Origin: Acanthosoma haemorrhoidale | Lineage: Eukaryota > Arthropoda > Insecta > Hemiptera > Acanthosomatidae | Direction: 5' to 3' | DNA: 64,000 nt | Assembly (NCBI GenBank): GCA_930367205.1 | Contig: OV884011.1 | Coordinates: forward strand, 165,953,226-166,017,225 | Shown: positions 23,521-33,412 of the stretch, one piece after another | Position numbering within the stretch: position 1 is the stretch's first letter | How the letters are laid out: each line of letters starts with the position of its first letter | Notes under the pieces: generated by a model | The model's input: the letters and a program-made list of their open reading frames with translations, nothing else | Database searches by the model: none | What the model was told of the DNA's origin: nothing | Position numbers and translations under genes: made by a program

Positions 23521-24364
23521 TAGAGGGTCTTTCATTAAGCGCTTCCTATCTTTAAATTTAAATAAAACAAAGTGTGTGTGAGATATTAGCGAATTTTTTT
23601 ATTCGTTTGAAAGGCCTATCGATGCCATTATGTATGGAATATAACATCGTGCGAATGTCCGCTGGGTGGCGCGCATCCGAAATGTCTAATTTTCCATGAC
23701 TCTGGCGCATAAATCAGGCTGAATTTGACCGCTGTGATTTGTGGCCTATTCGCATAGACCTGCGACTTAAGAAAACCCTTTTGACCACAAGAAAAAGTCT
23801 AACGGGGTCAAATCGCACGATCTTGGTGGCCAGTTCATATCGCCTCCACGTGAGATGACCACACGTCGTTGTCTATGGTATTTTACCTTCAGCTCCTGGG
23901 TCAGTTGAATTTTGTAGGGATGCAGGCCCAAATCACGAGGCAAAATTTGCCAAGTTGTGGTCTGCGATAGACCGAGTTCTTGTGAGCGACGCGAAATCGA
24001 CTGCCTCGGATTCTCCTGCACACTCTCACGGACAGCGGCGATGTTTTCGGCAAATCTTGCGTTTTGTCGACGTACGGGTGTTGGTTGATTGTTTACTGAA
24101 CCAGTGGACTCATATTTATCCACCACACTGCAAATAGTCCTCTCGGTAGGACGGTTATGGCAACCGCAGAACCTTGCCCGAACAGAACACCCATATTGAT
24201 AAAACAATTTTATCTTTTGTACGTGTTGTTGAACGCTATATCCGTGCATGGTGATTTGGCAAAACAGACTAAATAAATGACAGCCAATTCGACATATGCA
24301 GCTTTAACAATATGGCCGCTATCAACTGTCAAAGTTTAAAAGTCCCTATTGGAAGACGCTCTAT
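23521..24364 (-). mobile_element. DD41D mariner-like element, second family, internally deleted
   Basis: Imperfect inverted ends TAGAGGGTCTTTCATTAAG (left) and TAGAGCGTCTTCCAATAGG (right, as complement) lie next to TA. The element is about 845 bp and is occupied by one minus-strand transposase frame (23767-24249). Known relatives of this group are about 1.2-1.3 kb, so roughly a third is missing from the middle. Confidence 0.85.
23767..24249 (-). CDS. Truncated DD41D transposase, DNA-binding part intact
   Basis: 160 codons from a true ATG. Residues 1-55 hold the first helix-turn-helix (YSVQQHVQKIKLFYQYG, PTERTICSVVDKYESTGSVN). Residues 56-125 hold the linker and second helix-turn-helix (RFAENIAAVRESVQENPRQS, ISRRSQELGLSQTTTWQILP, RDLGLHPYKIQLTQELKV). 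After HRQRR the frame jumps to GDMNWPPRSCDLTPLDFFLW, the end of the catalytic domain with the third acidic residue (D). The first two catalytic aspartates and everything between are gone. The fusion keeps the frame and has no stop. The product could still bind element ends but cannot catalyse transposition. I infer at most a repressor or dominant-negative role, and it may simply be a recent deletion. Confidence 0.8.
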   Translation of the reverse strand: MHGYSVQQHVQKIKLFYQYGCSVRARFCGCHNRPTERTICSVVDKYESTGSVNNQPTPVRRQNARFAENIAAVRESVQENPRQSISRRSQELGLSQTTTWQILPRDLGLHPYKIQLTQELKVKYHRQRRVVISRGGDMNWPPRSCDLTPLDFFLWSKGFS

Positions 24365-25205
24365 ATGCAATTTTACAGGAAGTCAAATATAACTGAACAA
24401 AGTGAACGAAAAGCTTTAATTTTGTACATTAAAGAAATTTTTTTCTTTCACCTCTAACTTTCTGAATAGACGAGGAACGCGCCGTATGAAAAAAAAAAAA
24501 ATACTCTTGCCTGTTGTTTAAAAACAATCCAAACCTTAAAAAATGATCATTTCTTTCACTTGATTTTTTTTTTTTTTGGCAAATAACTCTAAAAGAAACT
24601 TTAAAATCGGTTTTCCGACTAATTTCACTCGAAGAAAATTTAATATTCTTTGAAGTCCTTGAATTTCAGTATACATTTTTTGGTTTTTTGAAAAGCCAAT
24701 TACTTTTTATATAAACTATTTATTTTTCAAACAAGAATTAAAATATAGTGGACTACCGACACATGCATAGACTAGTTATTAGTTATTTTTTCCAAAAATA
24801 TCACTGTTGGAGGTGATGCCGGCCAATATGATCTATAGGGAAGGCTGAAAGATCTTCCCAATGTATCTACATTGCTGAAAAAGTGTGAATTTGAATTATT
24901 TCGCAAATAACTCTAATTTGACTCCCTCTGCTCCAGTTTTTAGCCAATAATTGTTTTTTTTTTCTCAATATCTCTCAACTTCTTACAGTATTTTCATTTG
25001 TTTAAAAAAACAACTTCACAGTCACCCTGACGGTTTGCTAAATGGACCTATCAAGTATTTTTTGTAATTTTTTTTTAAAGAAAACATTTAATATTACTCA
25101 TTGTGCAATATAAACGTGCCCTGAATGATTCAGTTGTTTCTAGCTATACAAATCTTCCGGCTGTAGTTTCTTTTTTATGGGATTTGAACCAACCTCATTA
25201 ATATC
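24365..25205. other. No gene; AT-rich with B-box-like site
   Basis: The phrase GCAAATAACTCTAA occurs at about 24579 and 24902, suggesting a weak dispersed repeat. On the minus strand 25180-25191 reads GGTTCAAATCCC, a polymerase III B-box-like sequence just outside the LTR at 25206, but I see no complete tRNA fold. Confidence 0.4.
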
Positions 25206-25546
25206 TGTAGCGACCGCTTACTACATAAGATAAATCACCCTATACTCTAGTGTATATATATTGTAAATTAATTTAAACAAATGTAAATAACATTACCAAA
25301 CCATAAATGTTGTAAACAATAAAAGACGCAGCTGCAAGTAAATTAGTTAGAGGCTGGGAACCCTCACCCGCTACCCAAGAGCAGGTAGTAGCGACCCGGA
25401 CAAGGCCTATAAGAACCTATCAAATATGGGGTCAGATAGTAAGACCCGTCATGAAACGATTGTCCAGGTCATAGCCTAATCAACCCTCACTTCGTCACCA
25501 GGGCTAGGGTAACTAGGCACCCCACCCCTTTCGTGACGACCCGACA
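25206..25546. mobile_element. Solo LTR, short variant
   Basis: Starts TGTAGCGACC and ends GACGACCCGACA. The first about 120 bp and the last about 90 bp parallel the minus strand of the 873-bp LTR at 55060-55932, including ACTACATAAGATA, CACCCTATACTCTA, AACATTACCAAACCATAA, AATAAAAGACG and TCAACCCTCACTTCGTCAC. Flanks are ATATC and ATACC, a 5-bp duplication with one change. About 530 bp present in the longer copy are missing between the conserved ends. No internal retrotransposon sequence is attached. Confidence 0.8.
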
Positions 25547-25750
25547 ATACCATTCAATCCATCAAAGCATCCAAAGTTAAGCACTGTTATGTTGAATACT
25601 TTATGATACGATACCAGTGACATCATAGTACAACTACTCATCAAGCCCCTCCTGCAAAGTCTAATCAAAGAGCGAGAGACTTGACTATCAGCCGTAACGA
25701 CCAATACTACTAACAGAGCGATCTATCATTAGTCAATCTCTTACGACTCG
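25547..25750 (+). other. 5S rRNA-like degenerate sequence (tentative)
   Basis: ATACCA...CCAAAGTTAAGCAC...ATACTTTATGATAC resembles the 5S order ATACCA...CCGAAGTTAAGCA...TACTTGGATGGG, with shortened spacing. At 25691 GCCGTAACGACCAATACTAC resembles a 5S 5' end (GCCAACGACCATACCA). If real, it is a decayed tandem 5S or 5S-derived SINE into which the LTR inserted at ATACC. Similarity is by eye and could be chance. Confidence 0.25.
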
Positions 25751-26022
25751 CCATTTGTCTCAATTCTGGCCTGACATTATAAATCACATTTAGATAAATT
25801 GATCCGATTCAACTAACTTATTGCATAGTGTTCAGAAGGGAACTTCATCAATTTGGACCGCCATCATGATAGCATTTTTTTTTTATTAATTGCATCTAAA
25901 CAAATTATTCATTTTGTTTCGCACAGGGAATCTAGATCTATGTATACCAGTCTTTTTAATTGAGTACATTAAAATACCCTTGATATCAAATCTTTGAGAA
26001 ACTGGAATATTTCCTAATTAAT
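25751..26022. other. Nothing recognised
   Basis: Short AT-rich spacer before the J1 fragment. Confidence 0.5.
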
Positions 26023-26387
26023 GAGAAAAAAGTCGAACATCAAGCGTATCCAATCTTTTCAATCAAAAGTCCTGAGAACAATAGTAGATGCCCCTTATTA
26101 CGCCATCAACAAAACGATCTTAATATACCTTACATTCTTGAACTCATCCCTTCCAAGTTCATGAAAGTCCATAGTAACCTATCCAACCACCCTACTCCCG
26201 TAGCACCACAGTCTTTGTACTGCACAACTCATCCCTATAACCTCCTCGAAGACTGAAACGGCAGTGGCCTCGTGACCTGCTATAAATGCGTGACAGTGGG
26301 AGTCCTGGCAATGGCCAGTTACTCCAATCATGTCCTGAGCGTCTGTGGCTCTCGCGCCCTTCGTCAGCCTCCACTGGCTGGTATCCG
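26023..26387 (+). mobile_element. J1 jockey-like RT tail, truncated both sides
   Basis: Begins at the KSRTSSVSNPFNQK-equivalent sequence (IKRIQSFQSKVLRTIVDAPY in frame), with an internal deletion inside the NKTLHNDL block. It continues through the FMKVHSNLSNHPTPVAPQSL block and NPPRRLKRQWP region into the first part of the 3'UTR. It ends abruptly at GTATCCGGTT, where other copies continue GACGCGGCTGACGG. The true J1 3' end is therefore absent, which indicates a later deletion or rearrangement. Confidence 0.82.
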
Positions 26388-27486
26388 GTTATATGGGTAC
26401 AACGGTCTGACTGATATTTTAGTCGGAATATCTGTCTTGTTGTTCTAGGGAAATGGCGCTAGACTTAACCAGCTGTTACCACTAAGGAAAGGAATTCTTA
26501 CAATATTATTGACTTTTAAATCGGATTTCGTTTAATGAATCTAAAACGTTTTCTTTATACGATGTGTGCTGTTTTTCTAAATTAAAAATTGGCTGTACTT
26601 CAATGAGTATTTAGTAGAGTAGACTGCTGTGATACAATAGTTTGTTTTTTTGTGTGTTACGCTAGATGCATTGCACATTAGTTAAAGATAATTGTTGTTA
26701 TGTAGATAACGTTGATAAATTGATGCGAATTGCCTTATCTCTTGTCTATCACCTAAATGGGTATCGTTAACTCTCTGATAACATGTTGCTTTATTGTTGT
26801 TTTGTTCTCGTCAATATTTTATTTTGAATAGGACTGTTATATTTGTTTCATTCTTGTAAATACTTTAAAGTTAAACAGTACTTTTTTTTTTATAGTAATT
26901 TTGCTTTTGGCTGTGCACACAGCTTGACACAGAATTGTGGGTGTATTCTATTCCGCATTGCAATGGTATCTGTCTGTACGAAGTATCTTTGTGTTGTATA
27001 GTTGAGTTTTCTAAGAGCGTTACCCCTATTAGCGAGCGAACGATCTCAAGACTAGATTGTAAATTGCGAATAAAATACAATAATAAATTTTGCCGGTGGC
27101 TGACGCTGTGGTTGATGGTAGATTAGCATGAGCAAGGAGCCGGATCACGTAAGGACTGTAAATATGAAGGGCGTACGAAGCTGTGCCGACGTGCGAACGT
27201 AGCTGCTTGCTACTTTTCTTCTCTGCGGTGTCGAAACCCACATGTAGCAACTCCACGGGCAATAGTTCTCAGAGCAGAGCCTGAAGATGAATTTCCCTCT
27301 AATAGTTAATAACTGGCTTAACTATAGTGTCTAGTTTCAATCAATTAAGCCTGTCTGTCCTAAGAAGATATACTTTTTTTGTTCATGAAGTGTTAGATTG
27401 TGAAATAAAAACACAACTTCTGTCACTCCACTGCTTTATCAATTATTGAAAGTCATCTATCTTCAAAGGTTCGACCTGGTGTAACA
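26388..27486. other. No gene recognised
   Basis: AT-rich sequence. Frames at 26871-27262 on both strands overlap and contain nothing identifiable. Confidence 0.5.
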
Positions 27487-28372
27487 CACGAGGTTTGATC
27501 ACAAAGTAACGAAAATTTTTGTTTATCTTAATTTCTTTTTATTTATTCATCGATACCAATTTTCTTTACTTGTGCCGGTGCTTTTTCTTACCTTCAGTTA
27601 AATAATCTTTGTAGAAGAGAGGCATTTAAAACAATAAAAAAAAAAAGCTTTATTATGAAGTACAAGCAAAACACTGGTATATACAAATATTAAGTTACGT
27701 TACTACATACTGGGTGGAATGACTGGGAACAAATGAGGTCTGGGGCTAAAGCTGAGATATATATGATTAAAAAAAGGGTAGTTCTGGGAAGTGGGGGAGG
27801 TCTTGGAGGGATGCGTTCGCTTACTTAAAAAATAACAGGAACCAAAGGTGACTTCCATGAAGTCACGAGGCAGGTATACAGTAGAAGGGGCTTGCTTCTA
27901 CTTTTAGCATTATGTATAATATTAGCATTATAATATTCTTAGCATTATATAAATTTCGAACCACTTTTAAAACTCCCTTTTCGATATAGCTCCTTCATCA
28001 GCGATTCTTCTTCTATCTTGTCAATGGTGTCAAAACGTTGTCCTTTCAAGGTTTTTTATCAACTTCGGGAACAAAAAGAAGTTGCAGGGAGCCATGTCCG
28101 GTAAATACGGTGGCTGAGGTAACACTACAGTGGTCTTTTTTTGCTGAAAAATTACGAACAATCAGTGAGGTGTGTGCGGGAGCGCTATCTTGATGCAATT
28201 TCCACGAATTGTTTGCCACATTTCCGATCGTTTTCGTCGGATCGCTTCACCTAAACGGTCCATTACTTACAAGTAATATACTTAACTGAACGTACGACCT
28301 TCTGGTCGGTACTCATGATGCAATACGCCATCGAAATCGTAAATTATAAAATTCTCATTTTTTTATCAAACC
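27487..28372 (-). mobile_element. mariner transposase relic interrupted by family M
   Basis: On the minus strand from about 28370 one reads IYDFDGVLHHEYRPEGRTFS, (stop) VYYL, (stop) VMDRLGEAIRRKRSEMW, then after a shift NSWKLHQDSAPAHTSLIVRN, after another KTTVVLPQPPYLPDMAPCNF, then DTIDKIEEESLMKELYRKGS. After the family M insertion it resumes at FEEGKKKHRHK and the untranslated end to about 27487 (ACGAGGTTTGATCACAAAGT as terminal sequence). This is the catalytic part of the mariner lineage often mislabelled SETMAR-like. The second catalytic D is in HQDSAPAH. The third, normally APCD, is N here. Two stops and frameshifts make it dead. The N-terminal half is missing. Confidence 0.87.
27596..27954 (-). 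mobile_element. Family M copy 4, inserted in mariner
   Basis: 359 bp starting AGTTAAATAATCTTTGTAGA on the plus strand and ending at the GCATTATATAAAT terminus. TTC lies on both sides (27593-27595 and 27955-27957). Removing the element and one TTC rejoins the mariner reading phrase ...FE/GKKK..., so the boundaries and the 3-bp duplication (GAA in element sense) are directly supported. Its 5' part (sense) has the TATAATGCTAA motif iterated three times. Confidence 0.9.
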
Positions 28373-29294
28373 TTGTATACGAATGACAAAATGCCATGAC
28401 AAATGTTTAAAAAAAAACCTAAAATGAAACAATTAAACAATTTAGAAATGAATAAATAGACAAAAACAACATACCAGTGAATTTGTGGATAATCATTCTT
28501 TATGTAATTAGGACATAAGTGACCCTAGTGGTCGAACTGGCTTTACAACATAATTGTTTGTTTATTTCATAAACATTATTCAACGGGTACGAATTATTTG
28601 GGAAAAAAACAAATTTGAAAAGAATAGGCCTCGTCACAGCATTGAAGATCGAGATTATAACTTGTGCCCCCCCCCCCTCAAAATGATTAAGGACACATTA
28701 CATGTATAGGTAAGCTATAAATAAAAATATTTTTTTGACTCGGTAGAAAAAATAAATTACAAAAAGTTTTAGCCGAGATATAATAACATCTATTAGGTAA
28801 CCTTGCGAGGTATTTTGCTCCCTAAAATTTTGTAATGACCTGTTGATACAAGGATCACTGACATGTTCTGTTGTTTTTTCCTTCTAAGTTGTTTGGATTA
28901 TAAACTCAATTTTATAATTTTAAATATTTTTGTTTCAACTATGCCCATTCAACAAAAAGAAAATTGTTTTATTTTTTCCCCTACATTTTGTTTACTACGA
29001 ACTGGTTATTTTGCGGATGTTGCCTTATTCGAACTTTACATGTGTCGCTGAACTCAAGTTCCGGTGAGGCTACTTGGTCCGAAGAGGCGTGCCCGATCGA
29101 TAAGTACCGGTATCGATAAAGCGCCATGACTTTATTCAATGCCCTAGGACTTGGCCCAGTGACACTTTCACTAGGAACCTCTACCGATTTTCTTCACTCG
29201 ATTGAATAGTTTTGGTGTTCGATTCGGGAAATTGACAAATAGATTCCCTGTGGCAGGAAGAGCGATAAATTACACACTAAGCTCGGATTTCTTC
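28373..29294. other. No gene recognised
   Basis: AT-rich sequence with a C run at 28667-28677. Confidence 0.5.
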
Positions 29295-29638
29295 AGTTAA
29301 ATAATCTTTGTAGAGGAGTGTCTTTTAAAATTACAGAAAGAAAAGCTTTATTATGAAGTACAAGCAAAACACTGGTATATACAAATATTAAGAGTTACTT
29401 TACTACATACTGGCTGGGATGTCTAGGCACAAGTGGGGTCTGGGACTAAAGCTGAGACATATATGTATAAGAAAATGGTAAGATTCTGGTAAGTAGGGAG
29501 GTCTTGGAGGGAGGCGGTTGCTTACTTAAAAATAACAGGAACCATCAGTGACTTCCATGAAGTCACGAGGCAGGCATACAGTTCTCCTTAAGCCCCTTCT
29601 ACTTTTAGCATTATACATAATATTAACATTATAAAACT
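29295..29638 (-). mobile_element. Family M copy 5, complete
   Basis: 344 bp from AGTTAAATAATCTTTGTAGA to AACATTATAAAACT. It is flanked by TTC on both sides (29292-29294, 29639-29641), i.e. GAA in element sense. The reconstructed target is TTCGAAC, the same heptamer as in copy 4. Confidence 0.9.
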
Positions 29639-30038
29639 TTCGAACGATTGTTTTTTTGAAATTTGAATTGAATAATGGAATGTTCAAAAATGGAACATTC
29701 TGTCTCCCAGACCAGACCCGGTTCGAGAGACGAGAGGAACGCGGGGCCTGCTTGTGTCTAAAACTGGACTGGGTGTGTAAGCCATGCTTCTAATTGCCCT
29801 GGTATTCGACTCAGGAGAAAAAACTAAATTACAAAAAGTTTAAGTCGAGATAGCATCTATTAGGTAACAAACCCTTATTAATAAATTATTAGAGGTATTT
29901 GACTTCCTGACGTTTTATAATAACCTGTTGATACAAGGATCAGTGACCTGTGCTTTTGATTTTTCCTCTAAAGTTTCGGGTTTTTTTCCTATCCTCTTAA
30001 AAACGACAAAATGATTATTTTCATTATAGATTCTCACT
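29639..30038. other. Nothing recognised
   Basis: The phrase GAGAAAAAACTAAATTACAA with AAGTTTAAGTCGAGATA...CATCTATTAGGTAAC and CCTGTTGATACAAGGATCA repeats 28742-28859 almost word for word (about 29815-29950), so this is a roughly 120-bp dispersed duplication of unknown type. Confidence 0.6.
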
Positions 30039-30200
30039 CGAATCTATTTACATTTAGTTTTATATTTCCTGTAGCGCCGCTACGTTCTATACAAGGTCTG
30101 AACTCCGTATAGAATTATATAATTTAATACAAGTATATTGATACACTTTACTTCTTTGATAAGACTCTTTAAGGGGATGGGGCTCACCTTTTTGATGATT
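30039..30200 (-). mobile_element. J2 retrotransposon 3'UTR fragment
   Basis: Parallels 17276-17465: CGAATCTATTTACA, TATTTCCTGTAGCG(T/C)CGCTA, ATTATATAAT, and the GGGGATGGGGCTCACC hairpin-like block. No coding part is retained. Confidence 0.8.
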
Positions 30201-31547
30201 ACGAATTAAATTTTATTGTTTGAAATACATTTATTTAACAGTATAAAATTTAAGAGATGATCCAGCTGTGTGCTGTCGCTATTGAGTTCCTGAAATGTTT
30301 AGTAACAAAAGATATCCTGACCTAAAATACTTCGTTTTATTTGTTAAATCAGATTTATTCGAAATTATTGCTGTGTCCGAAGGGTGAGGCTCTACTTTCA
30401 TTCAGGTACGGAGGCTATGATCGGGTACATCTGTCTACGAACAGGAGAATACCTTGGGAATTTCAGATATAATTAGAAGACCCTTGGTTTAAAACTTAAA
30501 AAAATTACTCAGTGCTCTGTAAAGAAGCTGGGGTTTTATAATTATGAATAATTTTTTTCCTCAATTAGAAAGTATAAATAACATTTTAATTTTTTATTTC
30601 CTGTTGCTCTTACAATCCGAAGGTACGGATTGAGGCTGAAAAATGCCTTAACGTGAAACAAGAATCGATTTAATACCTGACAACCATCACTAAAACAGTT
30701 TAACTACGACTCCTTTACGAATGTTGTATAAAAGTGTGCAGCTGAATGAAATAACTGATTGATGGTTGAGATGCATCGCATACATTGTTGAGTCAGTGTA
30801 CTGCGAAGTTAAACATTTACATTCGCTAACTGTGGAATGTTGACGAAGAAGTCAAACAGTGAGAAATTTTCAGGGGCCAGTCTATTTTTATTTTATTTAT
30901 CAGGACCGGACCAATCGGTCGCCTCTTTTTAAAAACATTTGTAAGTTAATTACAAGAAAACTATTTGTTTACTTCCTTACTGCAATTTTATTTTGTGTTG
31001 GGGATCTAACAGGCATTGTTCGAAATTGCAGTACTGTCTGGGCGAGTAGGAGGATTGGTAAATATATTACTATTATGACACGAGAAATTATCTCGTTTCG
31101 AGAAATACTCTAGATGTTATTTTCGACAATTTTGGCTAGCAAACATGTTTTTATTTTACATGATAACATTATTTTTGTATGTTTGAACGAAAGATAATAA
31201 ACCTTTTTTTTTTTTCCAGGTACGTTGCTTAATAATTCTTATTGAAATACGCAATGAAGTGAAACAATGGAATGAGGTAAGTTATTGTAAACCTGGTCGA
31301 ACCTTGTATCCATTTTTTATTTTTCACAGATTTTATTTTTGTTTGTTTCCCAACAAAAGTCGATAGTTATCTCAGTTAATAATTCCGGCTCATAGAAATA
31401 GTAGTTAAATCAAAATAATGTGTACTAGATGCATCATGTATGAATATGAATATCAGTTTTAAGCTATGTTGTTAGGTAAATAAATTTATACACGGAAGCT
31501 ACTTTAGATGTAAATGGTATAGTTTAGTTTAGTGTGTAATCTATTTA
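30201..31547. other. No gene recognised
   Basis: AT-rich sequence. The 84-codon plus frame at 30859-31113 has no motif. Confidence 0.5.
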
Positions 31548-31659
31548 CTCGGTTGATCAGAATATTCGAATACCTCGGTTGATCAGAATATTCAAATACC
31601 TCGGTTGATCAAAATATTCGGATACCTCGGTTGATCAGAATATTCGAATACCTCGGTTG
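31548..31659. repeat. Tandem repeat, 26-bp unit x 4.3
   Basis: Units start at 31548, 31574, 31600 and 31626, with a partial unit from 31652. The consensus starts CTCGGTTGATCAGAATATTC and ends GAATAC, with single-base differences between copies. TGATCA and GAATATTC are internal palindromes, so each unit carries two short dyads. Confidence 0.95.
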
Positions 31660-32559
31660 CATTATATATAATTAAGTCTATTTTAGTTTTATTGATTATT
31701 TTCCACCCGCGGTCCGGAAAGTTGGGCTTACCTGTCGGAAATAAGCCACTTCAATTTTTTGGAAATAAAATGAATTCGCTTTACATCTTGGGGTTAGAAC
31801 GCCCCCCCCCCCTTATACCGTATGGGAGTTTTGTGAATGGGTTACATCTCTGAAATGACGGCTTAGGTCCGACCTTCCTCCTTTTCCTCTTGCTAAGTAG
31901 ACTTGTATCTACCTATTTACTCCCTTGCTTTAAGTTGGAATCAAGTTAAAATAATGGCAGCGCCAACGTACATGTTTATCTTTGCCTTATGTCATATAAA
32001 CGGAATGCATAGTCTAGTATATAGAGTTTAAGCAGAGTGCACTGATTTAAAGTGGTGTTTACTCCGGAACTAACAGCCGGTTGTTTTTCCCCATTATCAA
32101 AGAACTAAACCTTCCTTTGTTGATGGAAGGAAAGGTCAGGAATGCTGCAAACACCGTACAGATAAAATGTATCCTGTTTAAAACAAAGGATTCCGTTTTC
32201 CGCGATGCATACGTTCAACACCCCCCCCCCCCGTCAGTAAACAAACCCTCATTTAAAACCATTGATCTCGTGAGTCTTTTCTATAAACAGAAACGCTATA
32301 TATTCCTAGGAACTGCGCACATGGCTTACAATACAAAGTTGCCTGGTAAGTTCCTAAGATCCATTTTAAAACACAAGAAGATCTCTACACGATCTTAACG
32401 AACTCTGTGTTAGTTGTCTTTTAACTTTCTGATGAATTGAATCATATAAGGCCGGTATCGACAGATAGGAGACCTTGTTGCATAAGAAGGCTGGTGGAAA
32501 GTGAAAATTAAAAAAAAGTTAGGATACCCAAAAACGTAAACAAAAAAACACTCGTGAGA
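31660..32559. other. No gene recognised
   Basis: C runs at 31802-31812 and 32221-32232. A 105-codon plus frame (32081-32398) spans the second C run, which encodes four prolines. It shows no homology I recognise. Confidence 0.45.
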
Positions 32560-32930
32560 ACCAATCCTCCCAGGTAAAATCCCCCGAAGACTGCCCTATT
32601 GCTTGGCGTTGAAATCTCCGCCGATAGTTGATTTATAGAGAGGTGGGTCGGCCGAGGAAAACAAACGGCCCGATGCCTGACCCTTAACGGTCCTGAATAT
32701 CGGTCAGCCGTTCACGCCTCCAGCTGCCTGCTTCCGCCCTGGTCAAGCCGGTTCTCTCCCTCTTCGGAATCTGTCCTCTATTTGGCCGTCTGCGGGGGCG
32801 GAACCCCCCGGTGTACGCTATGGTTCCGGTCGGATTCCTCCAGTTTCTCGGATGCCTATCTGACGGAGCCAAATTGGTATAGAGAGGGTAATCGCCTATC
32901 CTTTTATTCAACTTCATAACTCTTCAGATC
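32560..32930 (-). pseudogene. Possible retrotransposon endonuclease remnant
   Basis: GC-rich island in AT-rich surroundings. On the minus strand near 32626-32594 the frame LYKSTIGGDFNAKQ-(stop)-GS resembles the GDFNA(K/H)...WGS signature of the apurinic-type endonuclease of jockey-clade ORF2. The stop would be at the position of W. Upstream sequence (77-codon frame at 32684-32917, arginine- and proline-rich) is in another frame. The motif is short, so the assignment is tentative. Confidence 0.3.
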
Positions 32931-33412
32931 TTAGATTTATCGTAAATCTGTACATCTTTGGCCGAGAAGGAATTGAAATGTTTAACTTTAAAGTAGGAAT
33001 GTAGGAATCGTATATTTCGATTGTGTATTTTACACTTCGGATTTAGCTTAAAAAGCATTGAAAACCGCCTGCCATTGACTTAGCTGATTTGGGAATGTCA
33101 CTTAAAGTAACTATAAAACAATTTGTTTTTGGATTTTTGCTACATCCTATCTATTATTACAATTAGTCATGTAATTACTACAATCTAGCCCTTTCCGTGA
33201 ACCTTCCATTTCCACGATCACGCTGAAATGTACTTGTAAACGGATAATAAATTACATGTAATTACATTTCTAGTTGTTTTGAAATTAAGTGGAAAATTTA
33301 TTTACTACTTTTTCCTTGCGAAATAATTATACATAACTATCAGCTACATACAGCTAAAGACCCTACTCTTACTATTCTATTTCCTCGTTATTTATGTTTA
33401 TTCGTCATCGAC
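32931..33412. other. Nothing recognised
   Basis: AT-rich spacer. Confidence 0.5.

Noticed and set aside
27955..28372. Host SETMAR-like gene
   Set aside because: No SET domain; only the mariner transposase part, with stops, frameshifts and a mutated catalytic residue.
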